DNA of 64,000 bases from assembly GCA_035560415.1 (NCBI GenBank), contig DATMZG010000117.1, positions 1-64,000 of the forward strand. The letters run 5' to 3'. Numbering within the stretch: the first letter of the stretch is position 1; the number at the start of each line of letters is the position of its first letter. The position numbers were made by a program, and so were the translations under genes. Below the pieces are notes generated by a model. The model did not search any database, had not been told where the DNA came from, and worked only from the letters and a program-made list of their open reading frames with translations. This DNA is from DATMXT01 sp035560415. GTDB taxonomy: Bacteria > Bacillota > Clostridia > Oscillospirales > Feifaniaceae. Below are positions 50,699 through 59,723 of the stretch, piece by piece.

Positions 50699-52819
50699 AT
50701 GTTCGAAAACTTTAAGGTCTTTGAGACCACGCTTGCGGGCAGGCCAATGAAAGTCGAAGTCGGCAAAATGGCGGGCCTCGCAAACGGCTCCTGCCTCGTG
50801 CGGTACGGCGACACGGCAGTGCTCTGCACGGCCACCATGTCGGAGAAGCCGCGGGACGGGATTGATTTTTTTCCGCTTTCAGTGGATTTTGAAGAAAAGC
50901 TCTACGCCGCCGGCAAAATTCCCGGCTCTTTCATGAAGCGCGAAGGCCGTCCCTCCGAGAAGGCCATTCTGGCCTCCCGTGTCATCGACCGGCCCATGCG
51001 CCCCCTCTTCCCCAAGGACATGCGCAACGACGTCTGCATCGTCTGCACCGTGCTCTCGTCCGACCAGGACTTTCTGCCGGAGATCGTCGCCATGAACGGC
51101 GCCTCCATTGCGGTGGCCATCTCCGATATCCCGTGGAACGGGCCCATTGCCGCCATGTCGGTCGGGCTTGTGGACGGTGAGATTGTCATGAACCCCACTG
51201 AGGAGCAGCGCAAGGTCAGCGACCTCGCGCTCACTGTCGCCTCCACCGGGGACAAGGTGGCCATGATTGAGGCCGGCGCAAACGAAGTCGACAACGCCCT
51301 CATGTACAAGGCCATCATGGCCGCCCATGACGAGAACGTCCAAATGGTGGGCTTCATCAATGACTTGCGCCAGAAGGTCGGGCTTCCCAAAGTGCCCTTT
51401 GAGTCCATGGCGCTTAAAAAGGACTTCCTTGAGGAGTATGAGCATTTCGCCTGGGATATGGTCAAGGACGCCCTCTTCACCGATGACAAAAGAGTGCGCG
51501 ACGAGCGGCTCATCGCGGTCGCCGCAAAGGCAAAGGCGCATTTCGGCGAGGAAGTGTCCGACGCCATGCTGGCCGACGCCATCTACCAGACCCAGAAGCA
51601 CGTCGTGCGCCGCTCCCTGCTCGATGACGGGGCGCGGGTCGACGGCCGCGGCCTCATGGACATGCGGCCGCTCAGTGCTGAAGTCGGACTTCTGCCCCGG
51701 GTCCACGGCTCCGGCATGTTCTCCCGCGGACAGACCCAGGTGCTGACGGCAGCGACTTTGGGCACCATGCGGGAGGCCCAGCTGCTCGACGGCATCGACG
51801 CCGACGAGTACAAGCGCTATATTCACCACTACAACTTCCCCTCCTATTCGGTGGGCGAGGCCAAACCCTCTAGGGGCGCCGGCCGGCGTGAAATCGGCCA
51901 CGGCGCTCTGGCCGAGCGGGCACTGGCCCCCGTCATTCCGAGCGAGGAGGAGTTCCCCTATACGATTCGCCTCGTCTCCGAGGTGCTCTCCTCCAACGGC
52001 TCGACCTCGCAGGCCTCGGTCTGCGGCTCGACTTTGGCCCTCATGGACGCCGGCGTGCCCATCAAGGCGCCGGTGGCCGGCATCTCCTCGGGCCTTGTGA
52101 CCGAGGGCGACCGGTGGATCACCTTTGTCGACATTCAGGGCATTGAGGACTTCTTCGGCGACATGGACTTCAAGGTGGCCGGCACCAAAAAGGGCATCAC
52201 GGCCATTCAGATGGACCTGAAGATCGACGGGCTCACCGGCCCCATCATCTCCTCGGCCCTCGACATCACCTACAAGGCCCGCTGCAAAATTCTCGACGAG
52301 GTCATGCTGCCGGTCATTCCGGCGCCGCGCTCCGAGCTCTCACGGTACGCCCCAAAAATGATTCGCACCGTCATTGACGTCGACAAGATTCGCGAGGTCA
52401 TTGGGCCCGGAGGCAAAGTCATTCAGAAAATCACGGCCGACACCGGCTGCAAAATCGACATTGAGGACGACGGCTCCATCTTCATCGCCGCGGTCGACGC
52501 CGAGGCCGGCGAGCGGGCGCTTCGGATGATTGAAGCCATCGCAAAGGACCCCGAGGTTGGCACCGTCTTCACCGGCAAAGTGACGCGGCTCATGACCTTC
52601 GGCGCCTTTGTCGAGTTCGCGCCCGGCAAGGAGGGGCTTGTCCACATCAGCAAGCTCGACCACAAGCGGGTTGAAAAGGTCGAGGACGTCGTGCATGTCG
52701 GCGACGAGATCAAGGTCAAGGTCATTGAAATCGACGAAAAGGGCCGCATCAACCTCTCCCGCAAGGACGTGCTCCCGAGGCCCGAGCCGACTCCCGCCCC
52801 CGCGCCCAAGAAAGATTGA
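50699..52819 (+). CDS. pnp: Polyribonucleotide nucleotidyltransferase (PNPase)
   Basis: Phosphorolytic 3'-5' RNA-degrading enzyme, trimeric. 706 aa, normal length. Two RNase PH-like domains (the second with GLMDMRPLSAEVGLLPRVHGS and FPSYSVGEAKPSRGAGRREIGHG), then a KH domain (REVIGPGGKVIQKI) and an S1 domain (VTRLMTFGAFVEF). Start supported by AGGAGG. Usually downstream of rpsO; here it has its own promoter with no rpsO nearby. Confidence 0.96.
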   Translation: MFENFKVFETTLAGRPMKVEVGKMAGLANGSCLVRYGDTAVLCTATMSEKPRDGIDFFPLSVDFEEKLYAAGKIPGSFMKREGRPSEKAILASRVIDRPMRPLFPKDMRNDVCIVCTVLSSDQDFLPEIVAMNGASIAVAISDIPWNGPIAAMSVGLVDGEIVMNPTEEQRKVSDLALTVASTGDKVAMIEAGANEVDNALMYKAIMAAHDENVQMVGFINDLRQKVGLPKVPFESMALKKDFLEEYEHFAWDMVKDALFTDDKRVRDERLIAVAAKAKAHFGEEVSDAMLADAIYQTQKHVVRRSLLDDGARVDGRGLMDMRPLSAEVGLLPRVHGSGMFSRGQTQVLTAATLGTMREAQLLDGIDADEYKRYIHHYNFPSYSVGEAKPSRGAGRREIGHGALAERALAPVIPSEEEFPYTIRLVSEVLSSNGSTSQASVCGSTLALMDAGVPIKAPVAGISSGLVTEGDRWITFVDIQGIEDFFGDMDFKVAGTKKGITAIQMDLKIDGLTGPIISSALDITYKARCKILDEVMLPVIPAPRSELSRYAPKMIRTVIDVDKIREVIGPGGKVIQKITADTGCKIDIEDDGSIFIAAVDAEAGERALRMIEAIAKDPEVGTVFTGKVTRLMTFGAFVEFAPGKEGLVHISKLDHKRVEKVEDVVHVGDEIKVKVIEIDEKGRINLSRKDVLPRPEPTPAPAPKKD

Positions 52820-52865
52820 CAACCGGTCCCTGGGCCCGCAGACAAAAAAGTGACGGCTAAGCCCT

Positions 52866-52896
52866 GCCGCGGGACGGTGACGTCCCGCGGCTTTTC
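52866..52896 (+). terminator. Terminator of pnp
   Basis: GCCGCGGGACG (52866-52876) pairs perfectly with CGTCCCGCGGC (52881-52891), GTGA loop, then TTTTCT. Confidence 0.9.
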
Positions 52897-52934
52897 TCTA
52901 CACTTCGAATATCCCCATGGAAAGGCAGGAACAT

Positions 52935-53822
52935 ATGAAACAACATTCGTGGACGGCGCTGTTTGCCCTGCTCGTCATGATGCAGCTCTATTCTCTCATA
53001 AAAATCGGCGCGCTCGAGCGCCAGCTTGAAAACCTGAACTACGAGGTGAGCTCTGTCGAGACCCACCTGAGCGGTCAACTCAGTGACATTTATGAAAACG
53101 CGGAGCAAAAGCTTCAACAGCAGGCGAGCCTCATTCTCCGCGCCTCGGCACAGCTCGGGGAGCCGGATGCGGACACCCTCACGGTGCCCGTGACCTTCAC
53201 GGTCGCGCCCAAGACCGTGACCGAGGATACGGCGGTCTCCCTTGATTTTGACGGCGAGACGCTGCCGCTTGAAAAATTTGGGCTTGAGTACCGCGCCACA
53301 AAGAATATTGAGATTTCTCAGAGCATTTCCCCGACAGTTGTCATTGAGACGGGCGGAGAAAAGCATGTGGAAGCGCACGCGGGGCTGGCGCTGGCAAACC
53401 TTCGGGAGGCGATATTCCCCGAGCTGTTTGCGCGCATTTCCGTACAGTCCTCCTACAGTTCGAATACGTATAAGCAAAGCGGAAGCCTTGAAATCGACTA
53501 CAAACCGTCGCAGGCGAACATTGGATTTACCGACATCACATATGTTGTCAGGGTCGACGGCAATCCCGTCAAGGAAACGCCGGTCTTCACCGGGGGGAGC
53601 GGTTTGGGCGGAACTTTCAGACCTCATGTCGACGAGCAGTATTCGCTTGAGGACGGGCAGGTGCTCACGGGCCATGTGGTGGCGGTGGACAGCCTCGGGT
53701 TTATCCACGAATATCAGGTGCTGCATTTTACAGCCGGCGCCGACGCGCAGCGGGAGCCCTACTCCAAACTGGAGAAAATCACGGGACCAAACGGGCAAAT
53801 CATCTACCGGGATGACGAGTAA
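52935..53822 (+). CDS. Membrane-anchored extracytoplasmic protein, unknown function
   Basis: 295 aa, not assigned to a family. A short basic N-terminus and one membrane helix (WTALFALLVMMQLYSLI) are followed by a coiled coil (about 25-70) and a beta-rich exported part with several Ig-like strands. There is no lipobox or enzymatic motif. AGGCAGGA lies five bases before ATG 52935; the in-frame ATG at 52917 is the alternative. A possible role is an envelope sensor or anti-sigma-like protein; no sigma factor is next to it. Confidence 0.5.
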   Translation: MKQHSWTALFALLVMMQLYSLIKIGALERQLENLNYEVSSVETHLSGQLSDIYENAEQKLQQQASLILRASAQLGEPDADTLTVPVTFTVAPKTVTEDTAVSLDFDGETLPLEKFGLEYRATKNIEISQSISPTVVIETGGEKHVEAHAGLALANLREAIFPELFARISVQSSYSSNTYKQSGSLEIDYKPSQANIGFTDITYVVRVDGNPVKETPVFTGGSGLGGTFRPHVDEQYSLEDGQVLTGHVVAVDSLGFIHEYQVLHFTAGADAQREPYSKLEKITGPNGQIIYRDDE

Positions 53823-53856
53823 AAAGATTGGGGTTTTCCCCGATGCGGCAAAATCG

Positions 53857-53888
53857 CCCCGCCGACTTCACGTCGGCGGGGCGGTCTT
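53857..53888. terminator. Bidirectional hairpin terminator
   Basis: GCCCCGCCGAC (53857-53867) pairs with GTCGGCGGGGC (53873-53883) across TTCAC. The minus side runs into GATTTT, the plus side into GGTCTT, so it is stronger for the minus-strand gene ending at 53935. Confidence 0.75.
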
Positions 53889-53934
53889 ATTGTCGGCTGA
53901 CACGCTGATTCCGAGTCTGTAAACGCTTTATTTC

Positions 53935-54420
53935 TTATCCGATTCCGCCGAACCTGACAATGCGGCTGACCATGTGGACCGGCTTGATGCGGTAGACGGC
54001 CGTCATGGAAATTCTGGCTTCGATATAGTCCTGCTGCGCCTTGTGGGGCATTCCGGCGGCGAGGCTGATGGCCTTCAGTGCGGCGGCGGCGTTCTCCCCC
54101 CGGAGCAGCTCGGCGTCGCCGTAAGCCACGACGCTCTTGTGGGAGGGAATCGGCTGATTCAGGTTTTCGGCCGGCTCGAAAATGCAGACCGAGACCCTCG
54201 GGTTTTTGGCCAGCGACTCAAACCGCTCGCCTTTATTCGCGCTGTGGACGTAGAAGTAATCGCCGTCCCAGGCAAAGTTGACCGGCGCGCAGCCGGGGTA
54301 GCCGTTGACCGAAAAAAAGGACAGGGTACAGTAGGGCGTGCCGCACAGGAAGTCGGCCAGCTCTTCGGCCGACAGGTGCTGGTTGCCAAGCGGGGTGCCG
54401 CGCGGATTTCTGAATGCCAT
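53935..54420 (-). CDS. Pyridoxamine 5'-phosphate oxidase-fold flavin protein
   Basis: 161-aa FMN-binding split-barrel protein, NimA-like. APVNFAWDGDYFYVHSANKGERFE and the following LAKNPRVSVCIFE are the FMN-binding strands, and SVVAYGDAELL follows. Relatives reduce nitroimidazoles, heme or biliverdin-type compounds, or unknown quinones. GGAGGAAG precedes the start. It lies 47 bases after the molybdopterin operon on the same strand and could be its last gene. Confidence 0.8.
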   Translation of the reverse strand: MAFRNPRGTPLGNQHLSAEELADFLCGTPYCTLSFFSVNGYPGCAPVNFAWDGDYFYVHSANKGERFESLAKNPRVSVCIFEPAENLNQPIPSHKSVVAYGDAELLRGENAAAALKAISLAAGMPHKAQQDYIEARISMTAVYRIKPVHMVSRIVRFGGIG

Positions 54421-54467
54421 GGGGGTCTTCCTCCTGATGATGTGATTCCATGCCGATTGTCGGACAG

Positions 54468-54956
54468 TTAAGACGACGGGCTTTCCTCCGATGGCCCCGG
54501 CTCTCCCGTGACTTTATGCCAGAGCGCAAGATTTGCCCCCTCGAAGTCGCCGCGGCAGCCGGTGCAGGGCTGGCCCATCGAAGGGCACTTGCCGCCGCAG
54601 CCGGCCTCGGTCACGGGGCCGCGGCAGGGGAGCCCCCGAAGCAAAAGGCAGTCGTTTTCGGCCGCCTTGCACTCGATGCAGACGGGATAGGGCTTGCGGC
54701 GGGGGGTGAGCCCGTCGTTGATGCAGCGCAGCGTGTAGACAAGTTCGGGGTAAGAGACGGGGCAGCCCCGCACGGCGCAGGGGGCGTCGCCGCTCTCTAC
54801 AGCGCACCGGCCGCACAAAATGGCGTTTGCCGGCAGTGCCGTCCCCTCGGGGACGCGGCCTGTGACAAGCGTCGCTTCCGGCAGGTCCGCGAGCAGCGCA
54901 AGGCGCAGCAACTCCTCCTCACACCGGCCGCAGGAGGCGCAGCTTTGAATTTTCAT
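54468..54956 (-). CDS. Sulfhydrogenase delta-type Fe-S subunit
   Basis: 162-aa cysteine-rich protein with at least 14 Cys. The C-terminal CRGPVTEAGCGGKCPSMGQPCTGCRG agrees with the hydrogenase small-subunit-like (Complex I 20-kDa-like) signature of archaeal sulfhydrogenase delta subunits, and CIECKAAENDCLLL precedes it. It should carry Fe-S clusters that relay electrons. The start is fixed by GGGAGGGG and the ATGA overlap with the preceding gamma-subunit gene. The NiFe large subunit is missing here. Confidence 0.75.
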   Translation of the reverse strand: MKIQSCASCGRCEEELLRLALLADLPEATLVTGRVPEGTALPANAILCGRCAVESGDAPCAVRGCPVSYPELVYTLRCINDGLTPRRKPYPVCIECKAAENDCLLLRGLPCRGPVTEAGCGGKCPSMGQPCTGCRGDFEGANLALWHKVTGEPGPSEESPSS

Positions 54957-55660
54957 ATGAGCCCCTCCCTGTCCGAAATTGCGGCCCAGGTGAAGACCGG
55001 GCCGTCCTTGCAGACCCGCAGCCCCCCTGCCCGGCAGTGGCCGCACTTGCCGATGCCGCAGGACATGTTTCGCTCAAGCGAGACGACAATGCGCTCCGGG
55101 GTCACCCCCTGCTCCGCGAGGGCCTTTACAACCGGCCGGTACATGCCCCCCGGCCCGCAGAGCATGCAGACGGCCCCGGCGGGCAGCTCGGTCTCGCGGA
55201 TGAGGTCGGGCAAAAAGCCGCGGCCCTCGTCGTCGGTGCGGATTTTCGCGGCGAGTTCCGGGAAGACGAGCTCTCCCTTCGTCTTTGCGCCGAGCAATAC
55301 GGTCCCCGGCCGGGACAAAATGGCGGGGCGCAGCGGCACGATGCCGATGCCTCCGGCGATGTAGACGGCGGGGCCGGCGGGAGCTATGTCAAACGAGGTG
55401 CCAAAGGGCCCGCGCCAGCCTACGGGATTGCCGGGAACGAGGGCGTGGAGCCGGTGGGTCAGATGCCCCGTGTCGCGCACGCAGACTTCGAGGTCTCCGG
55501 TCAGCGAAAAGGGGGCCTCGCCGCAGCCGGGGACTGTCAGCATGATGAACTGACCCGGCCGGAAGTCGATGTGGCCTTCGAGCGCAAATAGGGTCACGGA
55601 GGCGTTCTGGGCGGCCTTCTCTTTAATTTTTGTCATGGTGGGGAGGTAGGGGTTATTCAT
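54953..55660 (-). CDS. Sulfhydrogenase/sulfite reductase gamma-type FAD-NAD(P)H subunit
   Basis: 235-aa ferredoxin-NADP reductase-like protein. FAD-binding residues lie in FRPGQFIMLTVPG and APFSLT, the pyridine nucleotide domain has YIAGGIGIVPLRP, and the C-terminal CGIGKCGHC with a fourth Cys in RVCKDGPVF binds a [2Fe-2S] cluster. This is the module that links redox complexes (HydG, AsrB, dihydroorotate dehydrogenase PyrK-like) to NAD(P)H. It overlaps the beta gene by eight bases and delta by four. Confidence 0.85.
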   Translation of the reverse strand: MNNPYLPTMTKIKEKAAQNASVTLFALEGHIDFRPGQFIMLTVPGCGEAPFSLTGDLEVCVRDTGHLTHRLHALVPGNPVGWRGPFGTSFDIAPAGPAVYIAGGIGIVPLRPAILSRPGTVLLGAKTKGELVFPELAAKIRTDDEGRGFLPDLIRETELPAGAVCMLCGPGGMYRPVVKALAEQGVTPERIVVSLERNMSCGIGKCGHCRAGGLRVCKDGPVFTWAAISDREGLI

Positions 55661-56411
55661 GGCTGGCCTCCTCGTAGAGGGCTTTCATGGAGTTGCCGGC
55701 CGGGCAGTACCGCTCGCACCGGCCGCACCCGACACAGAGCCGGGCGCCCTCCTCATATTTGCGCCGCCACCGGTGGGCCATGCGGCTCTCTGGCGTCGGC
55801 TCTAAGAGGCGGCCCGGCGCAATGCGGGTGAAGTCGGTCAGGGTGCAGCCGTTCCAGCTGCGCACCCGGCGTCCGTCTTCTCCTTCCGAGACCGAAAAAC
55901 AGCCGCAGGTGGGGCAGACCATAAAGCAGATGCCGCAGGAAAAGCAGTTGTCGCCGGCCTTGGCAAGTCCTTTTTCGGGCCGGTGCAATCCCGCCATCGC
56001 CGGGGCGACTTCGCCCACCGCGGCGCGGCTGTCGCCGACGAGCCCGCAAAAACAGTGTTCGTCGTAGGGCTTTTCACAGGGGACGACCAGCAGCGTCGTG
56101 TTTTCGGACCGCTTTGCGACATAGGGGTCCGGGGTCTCCCGCAGCAGCTCGCCTGTCAGCAGCAGCGCCGCTCTGGCGTCGCAGGGGCGCACGCCGGCGA
56201 TGACGGTGGGGCGGGCGAGGTAGTCGTCGGGCGGCACTTCCGGCTCCCCGGTCACGGGGTCGTACCGGAACAGGACTTCTTGGATGGGCAGCAGCAGCTT
56301 TTTTACGCCGAACATGGGCAGTCCGTCAAAGACGATGACCCGGTCGCCCGTGGCCTTTGCCGCCTCAATGTAAGGGGTGAGCTCCTCCGGCTTAATTTCA
56401 ATGAGCTTCAC
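55653..56411 (-). CDS. Sulfhydrogenase beta-type Fe-S subunit (HydB/AsrA-like)
   Basis: 252 aa. The N-terminal domain (GVRPCDARAALLL, VPCEKPYDEHCFC) and two ferredoxin-type cluster motifs (CFSCGICFMVCPTCGCF and CVGCGRCERYCPAG) match beta subunits of cytosolic sulfhydrogenase and AsrA of anaerobic sulfite reductase. It should relay electrons between the gamma flavin and the catalytic subunit. GTG start at 56411 with GGGAGGTGG and a four-base overlap (GTGA) with the upstream ferredoxin gene; longer ATG readings have no site. Confidence 0.82.
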   Translation of the reverse strand: MKLIEIKPEELTPYIEAAKATGDRVIVFDGLPMFGVKKLLLPIQEVLFRYDPVTGEPEVPPDDYLARPTVIAGVRPCDARAALLLTGELLRETPDPYVAKRSENTTLLVVPCEKPYDEHCFCGLVGDSRAAVGEVAPAMAGLHRPEKGLAKAGDNCFSCGICFMVCPTCGCFSVSEGEDGRRVRSWNGCTLTDFTRIAPGRLLEPTPESRMAHRWRRKYEEGARLCVGCGRCERYCPAGNSMKALYEEASHE

Positions 56412-56842
56412 AGGTCCACCTCCCGGACTTGCCGCCCGTCCGACAGGGTCAAGGCCCCCGTCGGGCAGGCGGCGACGCAAAAGGGCCCGCCCTCCCGGCC
56501 TTCGCACATGTCGCACTTGTGGGCGACCCCGTCAATCAAAACCGGCGCCCCGTATGGACAGGCGGCAACGCAGGCGCCGTTTCCCCTGCATTTGCTCTCG
56601 TCGAGGACGACACGGCCGTCTTCGGCGACCGAGTAGGCGTCGTTTTTGCAGGCGGCGACACATCTTGGATCCGGGCAGCTCTCGCAGGCCGAGGAGATGC
56701 GCATGCCGGACATTTTGAGATACCGCTCCTCGTTGACCGAGCGCACTTTCCGGTAGGAGATGCCGCCGTGCAGTTGCTTGCAGGCGATGACGCAGGCCTT
56801 GCAGCCGACGCAGCGGTTCATGTCAAAGTGGAAAAAGCTCAC
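56408..56842 (-). CDS. Four-cluster ferredoxin subunit of the molybdopterin enzyme
   Basis: 144-aa NrfC/DmsB/FdhB-like electron-transfer subunit with four [4Fe-4S] motifs: CVGCKACVIACK, CESCPDPRCVAACK, CRGNGACVAACPYG, and CDMCEGREGGPFCVAACP. No membrane anchor or Tat signal is present, so it is cytosolic. Overlaps the molybdopterin oxidoreductase by four bases (ATGA), so the two are partners. Confidence 0.9.
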   Translation of the reverse strand: MSFFHFDMNRCVGCKACVIACKQLHGGISYRKVRSVNEERYLKMSGMRISSACESCPDPRCVAACKNDAYSVAEDGRVVLDESKCRGNGACVAACPYGAPVLIDGVAHKCDMCEGREGGPFCVAACPTGALTLSDGRQVREVDL

Positions 56843-58815
56843 TCTACCACCCTCTCAATCTCAACGGCGGCCGTGTGGAAAGAGGCCCCGCCGCCGATGT
56901 CGGTGACGATGGGGGCCATGAGTCGGTTGAGGTTCGGCAGGCCGCAGAAGACGCTGACGGCGCCCTCCAGGACCGTGTCGCCCACTTTGGCTTTGAGGGT
57001 CATCTCGCCGAGCTCGTTGTAAATTCGAACCGTGTCGCCGGTTTTGATGTGCAGGCGGGCGGCGTCGGCCCGGTTCATGTGCAGGGCGTCGTCCCCGGCG
57101 TCATCAAGCCAGCAGTTTTGCACAAACTGGGAGTTGATGCGGTTCAGGGGATGGGGCGTGAGAAGCTGAAAGCTGCCCTCCGGAATGAGCGGGGGGACGT
57201 ATTTGGGCAGCGCATCACACCCCCATTTGGCCGCGAGCCCCTCGCTTAAAAGCTCGATTTTCCCCGAGGGCGTGTCAAATTTGAGGTCCCCCCAGGCGAC
57301 ATCGCGGTAGCTTGTCAGCTTTGCGGGGGCCTTCTCCAAGTCCTCCAGCGTCAGCCCGTAAGGGGAGGCGGCAAGGCAGGCCCGCAGGATTTCAACGTCA
57401 TCCTCCGGGAAATATTTCTCGTCAAACCCGAAACGGCGGGCCAGTTCCCGGAAAATGTCGGGCTCAGACCGGCAGCCCTCCGGCGGCTCCACAATTTTTT
57501 GCCGGTACTGGAGGTAGTTGTGCCCGTAAGTGTAAAAGAGGTCGGCCCGCTCCATGAACATGGCCACCGGCAGCACGACGTCGGCGAGTTTTGCCGTCTC
57601 GGTCATGAAGGCCTCGGGCACCACGACAAACTCCATGCCCTCAATGAACCGCTGCATGTCGTTTGCCCCGGGTGCGCTGACCATGGGATTGGCCCGCTCG
57701 ACCCACAGCGCCCTGACGGGCGGGTCGAGCTTCGGAATGTCGAGCGGCACCGCCGCGACCGGCACGGTCTCCCGGATGTGCGCTTTGGGCTTTGGCGGGA
57801 AGAAGGGCCAGGCGGGCGGATTTTCCATGAAAGTGCTGGCGTGAAAGCCGGCCCCCCGCTTGCCGATGATGCCGCAGACGGCGGCGACGGCGGCGACAGC
57901 CCGGCAGGTCTGCCCGCCGTTGGAGTACCGCTGCAGCCCCTTGCCCTGCACGAGGGCAAAGTCCGGCGTCTCGGCGATGAGGTCGCAGAGCTTTGAAAAC
58001 TCCTTCAGCCGCACGCCGGTCTCCCGGACGACCGAGCCGATGGTCACGGTCTCGAGGTACTCCTTGTACTCGGGAAAGCCGTGGACGTATTTGTCAATGA
58101 ACTCGTAGTCCGCAAGCTCCTTGGCCAAAATGAACTTGATGAGCCCCGCGGCCAGCAGGCCGTCGGTGCCGCCCTTCGGAGTGATGTGCATGGTCGCCCG
58201 GTCCGACGACTCGCTCACGCGCGGGTCGATGACCACGAGCTTTGCGCCTTTGTCCAAGGCGTCGTGGATGTAGCGCATCGACTGCACATTGGTGTGCACG
58301 GGGTTTTTGCCCCACAGGATGATGAGCTTGGCGTCGGCCAGTTCGGCGATGGAGCCGTAGTCGCTCGAGCCGAACATGTCGTTGATGGCGGTCTCCTGCG
58401 CGGCGTCGCAGAGCCCGCCGGTGCGCCCGGTGTAGCCCCCAAAACAGTACCAGAAGTTCATGCCGAGGTTGGCGGTGCTGCCGCCGAGGTTTCCCGAGCC
58501 CTTGTAGAGCATGACGGTCTCGGGCCCGTACTTGTCCCGCAGCTCGGTGAGCTTTCTCACGATGAGGGCCATGGCCTCTTCCCAGGAGGCCGGCGTCAGC
58601 ACGCCGCCTTTGCGGATGTAGGGGGTTTTGAGCCGCTCGGGGCTGTTTAACAGCTGCGGATAGGACAGCCCCTTGAGGCAAATTTTCTGCTGCGCCTCGG
58701 GGAAATAGGCGCTGCCCCGCACTTCCACAATGCGGCCGTCCTCGACGTCGACGTCGATGGGGCAGCCGCTGTAGCAGTTCATGGTGCAGGCCGTGCGAAG
58801 TGTCGTCCTCGACAT
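56839..58815 (-). CDS. Molybdopterin oxidoreductase catalytic subunit
   Basis: 658-aa DMSO-reductase superfamily enzyme carrying bis-molybdopterin guanine dinucleotide and Mo or W. An N-terminal [4Fe-4S] motif (C10, C14, C18, C46) is present. RTGGLCDAAQETA places a Cys (C136) where the metal ligand lies in nitrate and formate enzymes of this superfamily. No Tat signal, so cytosolic. The closest functional class (formate, thiosulfate or polysulfide, acetylene, pyrogallol, other) cannot be fixed by reading. Beta, gamma and delta sulfhydrogenase-type subunits downstream imply an NAD(P)H link. It follows the isomerase gene by nine bases. Confidence 0.88.
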   Translation of the reverse strand: MSRTTLRTACTMNCYSGCPIDVDVEDGRIVEVRGSAYFPEAQQKICLKGLSYPQLLNSPERLKTPYIRKGGVLTPASWEEAMALIVRKLTELRDKYGPETVMLYKGSGNLGGSTANLGMNFWYCFGGYTGRTGGLCDAAQETAINDMFGSSDYGSIAELADAKLIILWGKNPVHTNVQSMRYIHDALDKGAKLVVIDPRVSESSDRATMHITPKGGTDGLLAAGLIKFILAKELADYEFIDKYVHGFPEYKEYLETVTIGSVVRETGVRLKEFSKLCDLIAETPDFALVQGKGLQRYSNGGQTCRAVAAVAAVCGIIGKRGAGFHASTFMENPPAWPFFPPKPKAHIRETVPVAAVPLDIPKLDPPVRALWVERANPMVSAPGANDMQRFIEGMEFVVVPEAFMTETAKLADVVLPVAMFMERADLFYTYGHNYLQYRQKIVEPPEGCRSEPDIFRELARRFGFDEKYFPEDDVEILRACLAASPYGLTLEDLEKAPAKLTSYRDVAWGDLKFDTPSGKIELLSEGLAAKWGCDALPKYVPPLIPEGSFQLLTPHPLNRINSQFVQNCWLDDAGDDALHMNRADAARLHIKTGDTVRIYNELGEMTLKAKVGDTVLEGAVSVFCGLPNLNRLMAPIVTDIGGGASFHTAAVEIERVVE

Positions 58816-58824
58816 CGTAATCTC

Positions 58825-59631
58825 CTAACCGATGAGCTTCATCGCTTCCATCAAAATCATTTCGGGGTCGCGGTAGCCCTCGGAGCAGAGCTCCAGGGTG
58901 ACCCAGCCGTCATACCCCTTTTGCCGCAAAAGGTCAAGCAGCACCGGAATGTTGAGCATGCCGTCCCGCAGCCGCAGGTGGGCGGGCGATTTGCCGTCCG
59001 AGTTGCACAGGTGGACGTAGGACAGCTTGTCTTTTAGCCTGTCAAAGTAGTTTTGCATCGGCTCGCAGGCGACGGTCGGGGGCACGACGTCGAGCATGCC
59101 GTCGACATTGGGCCGGCCCACGCTGGCCAGCATCTCGGCGCAGTCGTCGGCCGTCGTGATGACGGGGCTCTCGACCGGCAGCACCGGCTCAAGGGTCAGC
59201 GTGACGCCCAAGGGCGCCGCGAAGTCGGCAAGCTCTCTCATATTTTCGGCAAAGACCTGCCGAACATGCGCCATCGGCGTGAAGTTGCCGGGGTGGTCGG
59301 CCGTGATCAGCACCCGCGGGATTTCCATGGCCGCGGCCGCCTCAACTGAGCGGCGGAATACGGCCATCGACTCGGCCTGGCCGTTTGCCGTCTCGTCGAC
59401 AAGCGAATAGGGCCCGCCCAAGGTCGCCGGTGTGTACATCGGAATTTCGATGCCGTATGTCTTTTTCAAAGACAGCACCCGCCCTGCAAACCGGGCGTCG
59501 ACATCGGTCGGCCAGGCGTGGGGCCGTCCGCCCCACAGTTCAATGCCGTCAAGCCCGTGCCGGGACGCGGCGGCAAAACAGTCCTCGAGGCGGTGGCGCT
59601 TGAAGTCGAGTGTGATAAAGGCGAATTTCAT
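58825..59631 (-). CDS. Sugar phosphate isomerase/epimerase-like TIM-barrel protein
   Basis: 268-aa xylose isomerase-like (AP endonuclease 2) barrel. GIELWGGRPHAWP, TLEPVLPVES, DGMLDVVPP, SYVHLCNSDGKSPAHLRL and WVTLELCSEGY hold the usual metal-binding Glu, Asp and His. Its reaction may be isomerisation or epimerisation of a sugar, inositol or hydroxypyruvate-type compound. ATG 59631 with GAGGTG is preferred over a longer reading. As first gene of the molybdopterin operon, it may act on the same pathway's substrate. Confidence 0.8.
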   Translation of the reverse strand: MKFAFITLDFKRHRLEDCFAAASRHGLDGIELWGGRPHAWPTDVDARFAGRVLSLKKTYGIEIPMYTPATLGGPYSLVDETANGQAESMAVFRRSVEAAAAMEIPRVLITADHPGNFTPMAHVRQVFAENMRELADFAAPLGVTLTLEPVLPVESPVITTADDCAEMLASVGRPNVDGMLDVVPPTVACEPMQNYFDRLKDKLSYVHLCNSDGKSPAHLRLRDGMLNIPVLLDLLRQKGYDGWVTLELCSEGYRDPEMILMEAMKLIG

Positions 59632-59670
59632 ATCGGCACCTCGGCAAAAAAAATTTGTCGAATTCAAAAT

Positions 59671-59699
59671 CCGCGGCCGCAAATATCGTGTGGCCGCGG
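59671..59699 (-). terminator. Terminator after the LexA-like gene
   Basis: CCGCGGCC (59671-59678) pairs with GGCCGCGG (59692-59699). On minus the stem is followed by ATTTT. It stands between the repressor gene and the isomerase operon. Confidence 0.6.
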
Positions 59700-59723
59700 C
59701 AGGGTTATATTCTATTTTGTATT

